DNA of 60,406 bases from Bacteroidaceae bacterium (GTDB lineage: Bacteria; Bacteroidota; Bacteroidia; Bacteroidales; Bacteroidaceae), in the NCBI GenBank assembly GCA_017965425.1, contig JAGCPY010000031.1, forward strand, positions 1 through 60,406. The letters are read 5' to 3'. How positions within the stretch are numbered: position 1 is the first letter of the stretch; each line of letters starts with the position of its first letter. Below are positions 24,744 through 32,756 of the stretch, in pieces. The notes below the pieces were generated by a model, which saw nothing but the letters and a program-made list of their open reading frames with translations, was not told the origin of the DNA and searched no databases. The position numbers and the translations under genes are program-made.

Positions 24744-25352
24744 ATGAAACTCATCCTTTTGTCCACATCCGAGTTTTTCGTGGAGGAAGATAAAATCATT
24801 AGCGCCCTCTTCGACGAAGGCTTAGATTTGTTTCACCTTCGCAAAGCTGGTAGTGAACCTGTCTATAGTGAACGATTGCTCACTTTGCTTCCAGAAGAAT
24901 GGCATTCGCGCATCGTCGTTCACGAACACTTCTACTTGAAAGAAGAATTCAATTTACGTGGTATTCATTTGAACAGCCATTATCCCGAACCTCCTCGTGG
25001 CTATCATGGTCAACTGAGCCGTTCTGTTCATAGTCTTGAAAGATTGCAACAAGAGAAAGAGAACATGGATTATATTTTCCTTTCTCCTGTTTTTGACAGC
25101 ATTACATATCCTGATCGTCATGCAGCCTATACGTCTGAGCAGCTCTATGATGCCACTCGAGCTGGACTCATAGACAGAAAGGTCATGGCGGCAGGAGGTA
25201 TCAGCAGTGCTACGTTGCCTTTATTATCAGACTATGGATTTGGTGGTGCCGTCATCTCTGGTGATCTCTGGCATCGTTTCAACATTCATTCGGGTCTTGA
25301 CTACCGTGAGGTCATTGCCCACTTCCGTAAACTCCGCAAAGCAGCGGGCTAA
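24744..25352 (+). CDS. Thiamine phosphate synthase/TenI-family protein
   Basis: 202 residues from ATG 24744, placed after the promoter and terminator. It is a TIM-barrel protein of the ThiE/TenI type: LDLFHLRKAG at strand 2, RGIHLNSHYPEP, LSRSVHSLERLQ, MDYIFLSPVFDSITYPD, KVMAAGGISSATLPLLSDYGFGGAVISGDLW. The FLSPVF and AAGGI phosphate-binding elements are kept. The classic ThiE pyrophosphate ligands (the QxR..K and DD region) are not obvious, and there is no thi operon around it. A TenI-like role is therefore as possible as true thiamine phosphate synthesis. Confidence 0.8.
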   Translation: MKLILLSTSEFFVEEDKIISALFDEGLDLFHLRKAGSEPVYSERLLTLLPEEWHSRIVVHEHFYLKEEFNLRGIHLNSHYPEPPRGYHGQLSRSVHSLERLQQEKENMDYIFLSPVFDSITYPDRHAAYTSEQLYDATRAGLIDRKVMAAGGISSATLPLLSDYGFGGAVISGDLWHRFNIHSGLDYREVIAHFRKLRKAAG

Positions 25353-25383
25353 CCAGCAATTCTTATCATAGACTCATAACTCT

Positions 25384-25402
25384 AAACTGCGGCAAAGCCG
25401 CG
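25384..25402 (+). promoter_or_regulatory. Leader hairpin upstream of prs
   Basis: AAACTGCGGCAAAGCCGCG: stem GCGGC/GCCGC with loop AAA, ending 6 bases before the ATG at 25409. Nearly the same element precedes gyrA on the other strand (57109-57089). Confidence 0.6.
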
Positions 25403-25408
25403 CCATAA

Positions 25409-26338
25409 ATGAATAACTTTCTTGTTTTCTCGGGTTCTGCCACCCGTTACCTGACAGAGAAAATTTGCGTTAGTCTCGGCATAGAGATGGGTAACATCAC
25501 TGTGACCCGTTTTGCTGATGGTGAATTCTCCGTCTGCTATGACGAAACCGTTCGTGGACGTGATGTGTTCCTTGTTCAAAGTACTTTTCCTTCCTCCGAC
25601 AACTTGATGGAACTTTTGCTGATGATTGATGCCGCCAAGCGCGCTTCTGCTCGAACCATCAATGCTGTTATTCCCTATTTCGGTTGGGCTCGTCAGGATC
25701 GCAAGGATAAACCACGTGTGGCCATTGGTGCCAAACTTGTAGCAGATATGTTGTCTGTTGCCGGTATTACCCGTCTCATCACTATGGACTTGCACGCAGA
25801 TCAGGAACAAGGATTCTTCAATGTTCCTGTAGATCACCTTTATGCTTCCAGCGTCATGCTGCCTTACATCCAAAGCCTGAATCTTGAGAATCTTGTCATT
25901 GCTACTCCTGATGTTGGTGGCAGTAAGCGTGCATCTGCCTATTCCAAATTTTTCGGCTGTCCTCTTGTGCTCTGCAACAAAACACGCCGTCGCCCAAACG
26001 AGGTTGCATCCATGCAGATTATCGGTGATGTCACAGGAGCCGATGTTGTGCTTATCGATGATATGGTAGATACTGCAGGCACAATCACCAAGGCGGCAGA
26101 CCTCATGATGGATAATGGAGCACACAGCGTGAGAGCCGTTGCCAGCCATTGCGTCATGAGTGGCAATGCCAGTGAAAAGGTTCAACAAAGTCAACTCGTA
26201 GAGATGGTGTTCACAGACTCCATCCCTTATTCCAATCGTTGTGCCAAGGTCAAGCAGCTGTCCATTGCTGACCTCATTGCTGAGACGATACGCCGTGTTG
26301 AAGAGAATCAAAGCATTAGTTCGCAATATCTTCTTTAA
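25409..26338 (+). CDS. prs: Ribose-phosphate pyrophosphokinase
   Basis: 309 residues, the standard size. It makes PRPP from ribose 5-phosphate and ATP, feeding purine, pyrimidine, histidine and NAD synthesis. Motifs: FADGEFSV near the N terminus, VIPYFGWARQDRKDKPR (ATP-binding loop), MDLHADQEQGFF, and the PRPP-binding loop VVLIDDMVDTAGTI. A small hairpin shared with the gyrA leader covers the region just upstream of the start. The long opposite-strand frame over this gene is a shadow. Confidence 0.96.
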   Translation: MNNFLVFSGSATRYLTEKICVSLGIEMGNITVTRFADGEFSVCYDETVRGRDVFLVQSTFPSSDNLMELLLMIDAAKRASARTINAVIPYFGWARQDRKDKPRVAIGAKLVADMLSVAGITRLITMDLHADQEQGFFNVPVDHLYASSVMLPYIQSLNLENLVIATPDVGGSKRASAYSKFFGCPLVLCNKTRRRPNEVASMQIIGDVTGADVVLIDDMVDTAGTITKAADLMMDNGAHSVRAVASHCVMSGNASEKVQQSQLVEMVFTDSIPYSNRCAKVKQLSIADLIAETIRRVEENQSISSQYLL

Positions 26339-26361
26339 TTCATTTTAAAAGCTAAACAATT

Positions 26362-26703
26362 ATGAAAAAAATCTTCCGTCTTTGTATATTTGCATGTGCA
26401 CTTTCTTATGCACATCAGGCTTCAGCAACTCCCATTGAATCATCGGCTGTTGATACTATTGGTTTAAATCAGGATCTTATTCGTCAGGCCGAAGATGCCA
26501 TTAAGGTGCATGAAGGAAACCTGAAAGAAGATCAAAAAGTGCTGAAAGATCTTCAAGGCAAGCTTAATGAAGTGAAAAAGCGCATCAAAGCATCTCAGCA
26601 GGAAATCAAGAAAGCCAAAACTGTTATTAAAACAGAAAAAAAGCGTGCTAAGGCTCAACAGAAAGCAGCTGCTGCAATTAAGTCCTATAATGAAGGGAAA
26701 TAA
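26362..26703 (+). CDS. Small periplasmic coiled-coil protein of unknown function
   Basis: 113 residues with a cleavable signal peptide (MKKIFRLCIFACALSYAHQASA). The remainder is an almost continuous charged helix (AEDAIKVHEGNLKEDQKVLK ... KKAKTVIKTEKKRAKAQQKA) with heptad character. No catalytic or binding motif is seen. It lies 23 bp after prs and 15 bp before the serine dehydratase gene, so it is likely cotranscribed, but this says nothing definite about function. Confidence 0.75.
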   Translation: MKKIFRLCIFACALSYAHQASATPIESSAVDTIGLNQDLIRQAEDAIKVHEGNLKEDQKVLKDLQGKLNEVKKRIKASQQEIKKAKTVIKTEKKRAKAQQKAAAAIKSYNEGK

Positions 26704-26718
26704 TCACCTTTTTATTCC

Positions 26719-27918
26719 ATGAATTCCCTTCGTGAACTTTACCGCATCGGCATTGGTCCTTCTTCTTCTCACACGATGGGACCACAAGCTGCTGCCGCCA
26801 TCTACCTTCAGCGTCACCCCGAAGCCACGCGGTTCGAGGTGACGCTTTATGGTAGTTTGGCTGCAACAGGAAAAGGTCACATGACAGATGTTGCCATTCT
26901 GAGCGTGCTTGAACCTAAGGCACCTGTCATCATCCATTGGGAGCCTACCATTTTCTTGTCATTTCATCCAAATGGAATGAAGTTCTGTTGCATCGATAAG
27001 GCAGAGCAACCCGTAGATGAATGGATCTGCTATAGTATTGGCGGTGGTGCACTTTCTGAAGGAGAAGAACATAAATCCACAAATGCGTCTATTTATGACT
27101 TGACCACCATGAAAGATATCATTCATTGGTGTCAGCAAAGTGGCCGCACATTTTGGGAGTATGTCGAACGTTGCGAAGGAAAAGACATTTGGGATTACCT
27201 ACGTCAAGTCTGGCAAGTGATGCAAGAAGCCGTTGAACGTGGCATTGACCATGAAGGTGTCTTGCCAGGACCTCTTGGCTTGCAACGAAAGGCTCCGATT
27301 TACTATACAAAGTCAAAAGGTTACAAAGCTAATTTGCAAAGTTCAGGACTTGTCTATGCCTACGCGCTGGCAGTCAGCGAAGAAAATGCCTCTGGCGGAC
27401 GCATTGTCACGGCTCCAACTTGTGGTTCTTGTGGTGTTCTTCCTGCTGTGCTCTATCATCTAGGACACAATCATGCTTTTTCTGAAGAACGCATTCTCCA
27501 TGCATTGGCCACAGCAGGTCTGATAGGTAATCTTGTTAAATTCAATGCCAGCATCAGTGGGGCAGATGTAGGCTGTCAGGGCGAAGTCGGTGTGGCCTGT
27601 GCAATGGCTTCCGCTGCTGCCTGCCAACTCTTCGGTGGTTCAGTAGCCCAAATTGAATACGCTGCTGAAATGGGATTAGAGCATCATCTTGGCATGACCT
27701 GCGACCCTGTCTGTGGTCTCGTTCAGATACCTTGCATTGAGCGCAATGCTTTTGCTGCGGCGCGTGCATTGGATGCCAACTTCTATGCCTCACTTTCCGA
27801 CGGACAACATCGCGTCAGCTTCGACCGCATCGTCCGTGTCATGAAACAAACAGGCCATGATCTTCCCTCTCTTTACAAGGAAACATCCGAGGGTGGGCTG
27901 GCTAAAATACAACACTAA
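26719..27918 (+). CDS. sdaA: L-serine ammonia-lyase (iron-sulfur type)
   Basis: 399 residues, single-chain form with beta then alpha domain. It deaminates L-serine to pyruvate. Motifs: [18 protein letters not shown] at the N terminus, [54 protein letters not shown], and [19 protein letters not shown], which holds cysteines expected to bind the 4Fe-4S cluster. It lies upstream of the aldose-epimerase-like gene with a 25-bp gap. Confidence 0.94.
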   Translation: MNSLRELYRIGIGPSSSHTMGPQAAAAIYLQRHPEATRFEVTLYGSLAATGKGHMTDVAILSVLEPKAPVIIHWEPTIFLSFHPNGMKFCCIDKAEQPVDEWICYSIGGGALSEGEEHKSTNASIYDLTTMKDIIHWCQQSGRTFWEYVERCEGKDIWDYLRQVWQVMQEAVERGIDHEGVLPGPLGLQRKAPIYYTKSKGYKANLQSSGLVYAYALAVSEENASGGRIVTAPTCGSCGVLPAVLYHLGHNHAFSEERILHALATAGLIGNLVKFNASISGADVGCQGEVGVACAMASAAACQLFGGSVAQIEYAAEMGLEHHLGMTCDPVCGLVQIPCIERNAFAAARALDANFYASLSDGQHRVSFDRIVRVMKQTGHDLPSLYKETSEGGLAKIQH

Positions 27919-27943
27919 TGTTCAATTATTAAATGCCAAATAT

Positions 27944-28816
27944 ATGGAACAGCTGTCCAATGGAATCATCGAGGTCATCATCTCGCCGCTCGGTGCAGAA
28001 ATACAGAGTATTAAGCGTGTTGCTTCTCCCACCGAATATATCTGGTATGGAGATGAGCAATATTGGGAACGTCGTTCTCCGGTGCTCTTCCCTATCACAG
28101 GAAGAGTATGGCAGAATACAGCTCGCTTCGACGGCAAATGCTACGAGTTGAACATTCATGGCTTTGCCCATGACATGAAATTTGAGAAGATTATTGACGA
28201 AGACCGGCACATGGCTTTCATTTGTCGTGCTGACGAACAGAGCCTGAGCCATTTCCCATTCCATTTTGAGCTGCGCATTGATTACACTCTTCTGCGGAAT
28301 GTCCTGACTGTTGGCTGGTCAGTCACCAACCATGACAACCTCCCCATGCCTTTCCAAATAGGTGCTCATCCCGCTTTCCTTTATCCTCATTTCCAACTCG
28401 ACGATGACGTACACGGTTATCTTTCATTCGATGCACCAAGCCCACTCATCAGCACTTTCCTTAAAGAAGGTTTTGCCACCCGCGAACACTTTGATATCCC
28501 CTTGCCTGAAGATGGATTACTGCCGCTGACCAATAACGCATTCGATTGTGATACTATCCTCGATACCACTTCACGCATCCACCGGATTACCCTTCATGAC
28601 AAAGCCGGACGTCCATTTGTCACCGTTCGCCATTCTATGCCCGTCACTGCCCTTTGGTCTCCATTTGGAGGTCGGGCACCTTTCATCTGCATCGAACCTT
28701 GGCATGGCTGTTGTGACGAACATGGTTTCCATGGCGAGTTCTGTCAACGTCCGTTTGTGGAATCCGTGTCTGCCGGAAGTACTTGGTCAACAAAGTATGA
28801 ACTCATCATCGAATGA
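27944..28816 (+). CDS. Aldose 1-epimerase family protein
   Basis: 290 residues from ATG 27944, which follows the sdaA stop; the frame is open further upstream but only inside sdaA. It is a galactose mutarotase-like beta-sandwich: RRSPVLFPITGRVW, NIHGFAHDMKFE with the catalytic-type His, FQIGAHPAF with a second His, and FICIEPWHGCCDEHG near the C terminus. Members of this group act on aldoses or hexose-6-phosphates; the substrate is not clear. Its stop overlaps the GT2 start as ATGA. Confidence 0.85.
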   Translation: MEQLSNGIIEVIISPLGAEIQSIKRVASPTEYIWYGDEQYWERRSPVLFPITGRVWQNTARFDGKCYELNIHGFAHDMKFEKIIDEDRHMAFICRADEQSLSHFPFHFELRIDYTLLRNVLTVGWSVTNHDNLPMPFQIGAHPAFLYPHFQLDDDVHGYLSFDAPSPLISTFLKEGFATREHFDIPLPEDGLLPLTNNAFDCDTILDTTSRIHRITLHDKAGRPFVTVRHSMPVTALWSPFGGRAPFICIEPWHGCCDEHGFHGEFCQRPFVESVSAGSTWSTKYELIIE

Positions 28817-29691
28817 CGCTTTCCGTCCTCATTCCCATCTATAACTACGATGCAAGTGTTTTGGTGACATCTTTGCTTCACCTTGCCGAGGCAGAAGGTA
28901 TAGATGCAGAAATCATTGTGGCTGATGATGCGTCTTCCACTCTAACGGAATGGCTTCAGAATATCGAAGCAGAAGAGAACGTTCGTGTTCTTAGAACAGG
29001 TAAGAATATTGGCCGTGCACGTAACCGAAACCGCATGGCAGAAGCCGCACGAGGAGAATGGTTGCTATTCACCGACTGCGACGCACAGATCGAAAGAGAT
29101 TTCTCTTTTCGCCGCTACCTTCAGGCAAGTTCTTCCGCGATAGTCGTGTCTGGAGGGTTACGACATCCAAATCAGAATCCAGATCCAGATGCAACCCTGC
29201 GCTATGCTTATGAAAAACAGGCAGACCGCCATCGCAGTGCTGAAGAACGCTCACGACAACCCTACGCTCAATTCACGCCTTTCAACCTTTTTATTCAACG
29301 AGAGCTGTTCCTATCTATTCGTTTCGACGAATCTTGCCGTGAGTATGGCTATGAAGATGTGCTCTTTGGTGTGGAACTGAAGAAACGAGACATTCCCATT
29401 TTGCACATCGACAATCCTTTGGTTCATATTGGGCTCGAGCCAAATGCTGTTTTCCTTGAGAAGAGTGAGACAGCCCTACGGACCCTTCACTCACAGAGAC
29501 TACGCATGGATGGTTTGGCGCGCATCGAAAACATAGCCAAACGCTTGCGTTCATTCCATTTGGCAGGGCTTACACGATCTTTTTTCCATCTGTTCCAAAA
29601 TACGATGAAGCAAAATTTGTTGGGAAATCATCCCAATCTTACCATCTTCGCCCTATACAAACTTGGTTATTACTTATCGCTTGAAGAGTAG
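28813..29691 (+). CDS. Family 2 glycosyltransferase
   Basis: 292 residues, GT-A fold. MTLSVLIPIYNYDASVLV at the N terminus, IIVADDASS (nucleotide-binding Asp pair), NIGRARNRNRMAEAARGEW, and LLFTDCDAQIERDF with a D-C-D metal site in place of DxD. C-terminal half: REYGYEDVLFGVELKKRD, an ED pair typical of the catalytic base region. There is no membrane segment, so it is cytoplasmic and probably adds a sugar to an envelope glycan. It is translationally coupled to the upstream epimerase gene. Confidence 0.88.
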   Translation: MTLSVLIPIYNYDASVLVTSLLHLAEAEGIDAEIIVADDASSTLTEWLQNIEAEENVRVLRTGKNIGRARNRNRMAEAARGEWLLFTDCDAQIERDFSFRRYLQASSSAIVVSGGLRHPNQNPDPDATLRYAYEKQADRHRSAEERSRQPYAQFTPFNLFIQRELFLSIRFDESCREYGYEDVLFGVELKKRDIPILHIDNPLVHIGLEPNAVFLEKSETALRTLHSQRLRMDGLARIENIAKRLRSFHLAGLTRSFFHLFQNTMKQNLLGNHPNLTIFALYKLGYYLSLEE

Positions 29692-29790
29692 CCTGAAAAT
29701 GCCTTTTGAGTTAAACAACTGACGCTGTGGCATTTCTGTTAATGACAAACGCTTTCTCAAACATACTACATGTACTTTTCAGAAAAAAGT

Positions 29791-29884
29791 CTCAATCCCT
29801 CACCTTTTGTGATAGCAGATTGTCATACAATGACTTACAGGTGAGGGATTGGTGAGAAATAGGTGAGGGATGGTGAGGGATTGG
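29791..29884. repeat. Family-B element 3, partial
   Basis: CTCAATCCCTCACCTTTTG at the left and a cluster of ggtgagggatt/ggtgagaaata units on the right (29839-29884). The outer right end found in elements 1 and 2 is missing, so this is about half an element. It lies between the GT2 gene and the convergent tRNA/SRP unit. Confidence 0.75.
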
Positions 29885-29910
29885 CCAAAGCAATCGAATG
29901 GCATCCTTAA

Positions 29911-29941
29911 AAAAACACTCGGAGAAGCATGCTTCTCCGAG
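29911..29941 (-). terminator. Terminator of the tRNA-Ser/SRP RNA/tRNA-Thr unit
   Basis: A perfect 24-base palindrome (CTCGGAGAAGCA and its complement, 29918-29941). On the minus strand it is followed by TGTTTTTTTAA. It ends the stable-RNA transcript three bases after the tRNA-Thr 3' end. Confidence 0.9.
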
Positions 29942-29944
29942 GTG

Positions 29945-30018
29945 AGCCTCTTGTCGGATTCGAACCAACGACCCCGAGATTACAAATCACGTGCTCTGGC
30001 CAACTGAGCTAAAGAGGC
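29945..30018 (-). tRNA. tRNA-Thr (anticodon TGT)
   Basis: The minus strand gives a 7-bp acceptor stem GCCTCTT/AAGAGGC, a D-arm TAGCTCAGTTGGCCAGAGCA, anticodon loop TTTGTAA, and a T-arm with GGTTCGAATCC. The anticodon stem has one T-T mismatch. CCA is not encoded. The 5' end abuts the SRP RNA 3' end with no spacer. Confidence 0.93.
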
Positions 30019-30122
30019 GGGTGGGAATGCGGTCTGCATCGCGCCGCTACGACCAAGTACCCTTGCTGCGGTCAAGCCCTGGGGGATTCCGAGGGAGCTG
30101 GCCGTACAGGACATTCCCGTGT
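30019..30122 (-). ncRNA. ffs: Signal recognition particle RNA, small (4.5S) type
   Basis: About 100 nt on the minus strand. The ends pair (GGGAAUG with CAUUCCC) and the RNA finishes CAUUCCCACCC, like the 3' end of E. coli 4.5S RNA. A second helix, CUGUA/UGCAG, extends the hairpin. Near the tip are the conserved symmetric-loop strands CCCAGG and AGCAAGGGUA. The apical segment GC-UUGACC-GC replaces the usual GGAA tetraloop. This RNA binds Ffh and targets membrane and secreted proteins. It is sandwiched between two tRNA genes, so its ends are probably made by tRNA-processing enzymes. The exact 5' end is uncertain because a competing hairpin (30105-30129) overlaps it. Confidence 0.8.
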
Positions 30123-30152
30123 TCCTGTAGGCTGCTAAACGGTATCTTTCTG

Positions 30153-30240
30153 CGGAGAGAGCGAGATTCGAACTCGCGAACCAGTTTTGCCGGTCACACG
30201 CTTTCCAGGCGTGCCTCTTCAGCCACTCGAGCATCTCTCC
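30153..30240 (-). tRNA. tRNA-Ser (anticodon GGA)
   Basis: An 88-nt class II tRNA on the minus strand: acceptor stem GGAGAGA/TCTCTCC, anticodon loop CTGGAAA, a long variable arm, T-arm GAGTTCGAATCTC, discriminator G, no encoded CCA. It is the first gene of the stable-RNA unit. Confidence 0.95.
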
Positions 30241-30265
30241 AAGGCTGATTGCCGTTTTGCGGGTG

Positions 30266-30297
30266 CAAAGGTAGGGATTTCCCTTGAACCGGCCAAA
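30266..30297 (-). promoter_or_regulatory. Promoter of the tRNA-Ser/SRP RNA/tRNA-Thr unit
   Basis: On the minus strand TTTG (30297-30294), 20 bases, then TACCTTTG (30273-30266): both boxes of the Bacteroidetes promoter, 26 bp before tRNA-Ser. Confidence 0.8.
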
Positions 30298-30364
30298 CTT
30301 TTTTATAGAAAAATCGGCAACTCCGAGAAAATTTAGCAGGTTTTCCTGTAAACTGGCTGTCCAG

Positions 30365-31555
30365 TTACTTGATAATGTCCAGTTCGCGGAAGACTTTTGA
30401 CAGTGCTTCCACGGATTCATCCACTTGCTCCTTGGTGTGTGTAGCCATCAGTGCATAGCGTACCAATGTGTCTTGAGGTGCACACGCTGGCGGGATTACT
30501 GGATTGATGAACACTCCGGCGTCAAAAGCCAGCTTGGTGACAGCGAAAGTCTTGTCCACATCACGGACATAGAGTGGGATGATGGGGCTTTCGGTCTCAC
30601 CAATCTCGAAGCCTGCGTCGCGGAAGCGCTTCAAGGCGTAGTTGGTCACGTCCCACAGATGTTGAATGCGCTCGGGCTCTTCCTGAATGATGTGCAGAGC
30701 TTCGCGCGCAGCCGCGGTGGCAGCCGGTGTGCAAGATGCCGAGAAGATGTAAGTGCGGGTGTGGTGACGCAGGTAGTTGATGATGCTGCTGTCTGCTGCA
30801 ATGAAGCCGCCGATGCTGGCCAGACTTTTGGAGAACGTGCCCATGATGAGATCCACGTCATCCGTGAGTCCGAAGTGGTCGCAGACGCCGCGTCCCTGAC
30901 GCCCGAAGACGCCGAGTCCGTGCGCTTCATCCACCATGACAGCCGTGCCGGGATATTTCTTCTTCAGCTCAATGATTTTGGGCAAAGGTGCAAGGTCGCC
31001 TTCCATGGAGAACACGCCGTCAACGACAATCAGTTTCACTACGTCCTCGGGGCAACGCTTGAGCAAAGCTTCCAACTCCTCCATGTCGTTGTGCTTATAC
31101 TTGAGACGGTGGGAGAAGCTGTTGCGCACACCATCGACGATGCTCGCATGGTCACGGTCATCACAGATGATAAAGTCGTGGCGATCGGTGAGAACGCCAA
31201 GTACACCGCTGTTCACCGTGAAGCCTGTCGGGAAACACATGGTTTCCTGTTTGCCCACGAAGGCGGCCAATTCCTTTTCCAGCTGAACGTGCAAATCCAG
31301 CGTACCATTGAGAAAACGAGAGCCGGCGCATCCGCTGCCATACTTCTCCATCGCCTTGATGCCTGCCTGAATGACGCGCTCATCGCCGGTCAGACCCGTG
31401 TAGGCGTTGGAACCGAACATCAAGACGCGATGCCCTTCCATGATGACCTCTGTACCCTGTTTCCCTTCAATTTCACGGAAATAGGGATAGATACCCAATT
31501 TCTTATATCTTTGCGGGCGGTCGTACTGGGCCAGTCTTTCTTGTAGAATTCCCAT
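30365..31555 (-). CDS. spt: Serine palmitoyltransferase (alpha-oxoamine synthase family)
   Basis: 396 residues. It is a PLP enzyme that condenses an amino acid with an acyl-CoA. Visible: FGSNAYTGLTGDERVIQAG, GSGCAGSRFLNGT, the ring-stacking His136 in DDRDHASIVDG, Asp209/His212 in VDEAHGLGVFG, and the Schiff-base Lys243 in GTFSKSLASIGGF. Overall sequence fits the Bacteroidetes serine palmitoyltransferase that starts sphingolipid synthesis rather than glycine C-acetyltransferase (kbl) or BioF. No tdh or biotin genes are adjacent, and a lipid-kinase gene diverges from the same intergenic region. 3-Ketosphinganine formation from serine and palmitoyl-CoA is the likely reaction. A minus-strand TATCTTTG lies 45 bp upstream of the ATG. 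Confidence 0.87.
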   Translation of the reverse strand: MGILQERLAQYDRPQRYKKLGIYPYFREIEGKQGTEVIMEGHRVLMFGSNAYTGLTGDERVIQAGIKAMEKYGSGCAGSRFLNGTLDLHVQLEKELAAFVGKQETMCFPTGFTVNSGVLGVLTDRHDFIICDDRDHASIVDGVRNSFSHRLKYKHNDMEELEALLKRCPEDVVKLIVVDGVFSMEGDLAPLPKIIELKKKYPGTAVMVDEAHGLGVFGRQGRGVCDHFGLTDDVDLIMGTFSKSLASIGGFIAADSSIINYLRHHTRTYIFSASCTPAATAAAREALHIIQEEPERIQHLWDVTNYALKRFRDAGFEIGETESPIIPLYVRDVDKTFAVTKLAFDAGVFINPVIPPACAPQDTLVRYALMATHTKEQVDESVEALSKVFRELDIIK

Positions 31556-31599
31556 ATATTATTTAAGGTATTTATTTCCTTCTTTTGTAAATAGCGCGG

Positions 31600-31607
31600 C
31601 AAAGATA
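31600..31607 (-). promoter_or_regulatory. Promoter -7 box for serine palmitoyltransferase
   Basis: TATCTTTG on the minus strand, 45 bp before the ATG at 31555. No upstream TTTG box is obvious. Confidence 0.6.
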
Positions 31608-31730
31608 CACATTTATTTTGTACTTTTCGCCATTTTGTATATAAAATATGACGTTTCGTGTATTTTTCCTCGCGAAAAGTAGGATATATGAATTGTTTTC
31701 GCTTCCTTTGCGGGCTATATTTAGCGTTTT

Positions 31731-32750
31731 ATGGAAAAGAAGAGAATACTTTTTGTCGCCAATCCCATTTCGGGCACACATGACAAGCGACCTATTATTG
31801 AAGCGATTCCAAAGTACGTCCCTTCTGAGGAATTTGATTGGGACGTGGCATGGACCGACCACAAGGGCCATGCGGCAGAGCTGGCGGAAGAAGCGTCACA
31901 ATCAGGCCTGGATATCTGCGTGGCCATTGGTGGCGACGGCACCGTCAACGAAGTAGCCCGTTCGCTGCGTCATTCCCAGACGGCATTGGCAATCGTACCG
32001 ATGGGCAGCGGCAATGGTTTGGCGCGCCACCTCCGTATCCCAATGGATCCGGAACGCGCTTTGGCCGTTCTGGCCCAATGCCATATTAAAGCTTTGGATT
32101 ACGGCATGATCAACGACATCCCCTTCTTCTGCACATGTGGCATGGGCTTCGATGCCTTCATCAGCGATAAATTCGCCGACAGTGGAAAGCGCGGTCTGAT
32201 GACCTATATTGAGAATATGCTGAAAGGCGGACTCTCTTACCAACCAGAGACTTACGAGATTGAGCTGGACGGCCAGCACGAGAGTCACAAGGCTTTTCTC
32301 ATTGCCTGTGGAAATGCTTCTCAATATGGCAACAACTTCTACATCGCTCCGCAGGCTTCGATGTCCGACGGCCTGTTAGACGTGACCGTGATGGAGCCGT
32401 TCAACATGCTGGAAGCGCCTCAGATTTTAATGCAGGGACTGAATCGTACACTTGACACCAACCCTCACATCCACACCTACCAATGCAGTTCCCTTCATGT
32501 ACACCGCGAACAGCCAGGCGTCATCCACTATGACGGCGAACCTGCGGAGGCTGGCACAGACATCAACATCCATTTAGTGCCTAAGGGGCTGCGTGTGGTT
32601 GTGAACAACGATGCCAAGAAGGATACATCTCCCATGATTCACATCTTCCAAGATGTTTACGAACAAATTACCAGCGACATCAAGTCGCAACAGCGCAAGT
32701 TGCTGGCCATCAACAAGAACCTGCTCGACCGTATTTTCCAGCGGACGTAG
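31731..32750 (+). CDS. Diacylglycerol/sphingoid-type lipid kinase
   Basis: 339 residues of the DagK/YegS/LCB5 fold. RILFVANPISGTHDKRP at the N terminus, the nucleotide-binding GGDGTVNEV at 67-75, and PMGSGNGLARHL just after. The beta-sandwich lipid-binding domain occupies ~130-300 (CTCGMGFDAFIS, FLIACGNASQYGNNFYIAPQ, DGLLDVTVM). It phosphorylates a lipid hydroxyl group with ATP. The divergent serine palmitoyltransferase makes a sphingoid base or ceramide-related lipid a plausible substrate, but diacylglycerol cannot be excluded. The yqgiQ-like gene follows after 6 bp. Confidence 0.87.
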   Translation: MEKKRILFVANPISGTHDKRPIIEAIPKYVPSEEFDWDVAWTDHKGHAAELAEEASQSGLDICVAIGGDGTVNEVARSLRHSQTALAIVPMGSGNGLARHLRIPMDPERALAVLAQCHIKALDYGMINDIPFFCTCGMGFDAFISDKFADSGKRGLMTYIENMLKGGLSYQPETYEIELDGQHESHKAFLIACGNASQYGNNFYIAPQASMSDGLLDVTVMEPFNMLEAPQILMQGLNRTLDTNPHIHTYQCSSLHVHREQPGVIHYDGEPAEAGTDINIHLVPKGLRVVVNNDAKKDTSPMIHIFQDVYEQITSDIKSQQRKLLAINKNLLDRIFQRT

Positions 32751-32756
32751 CCCTGA

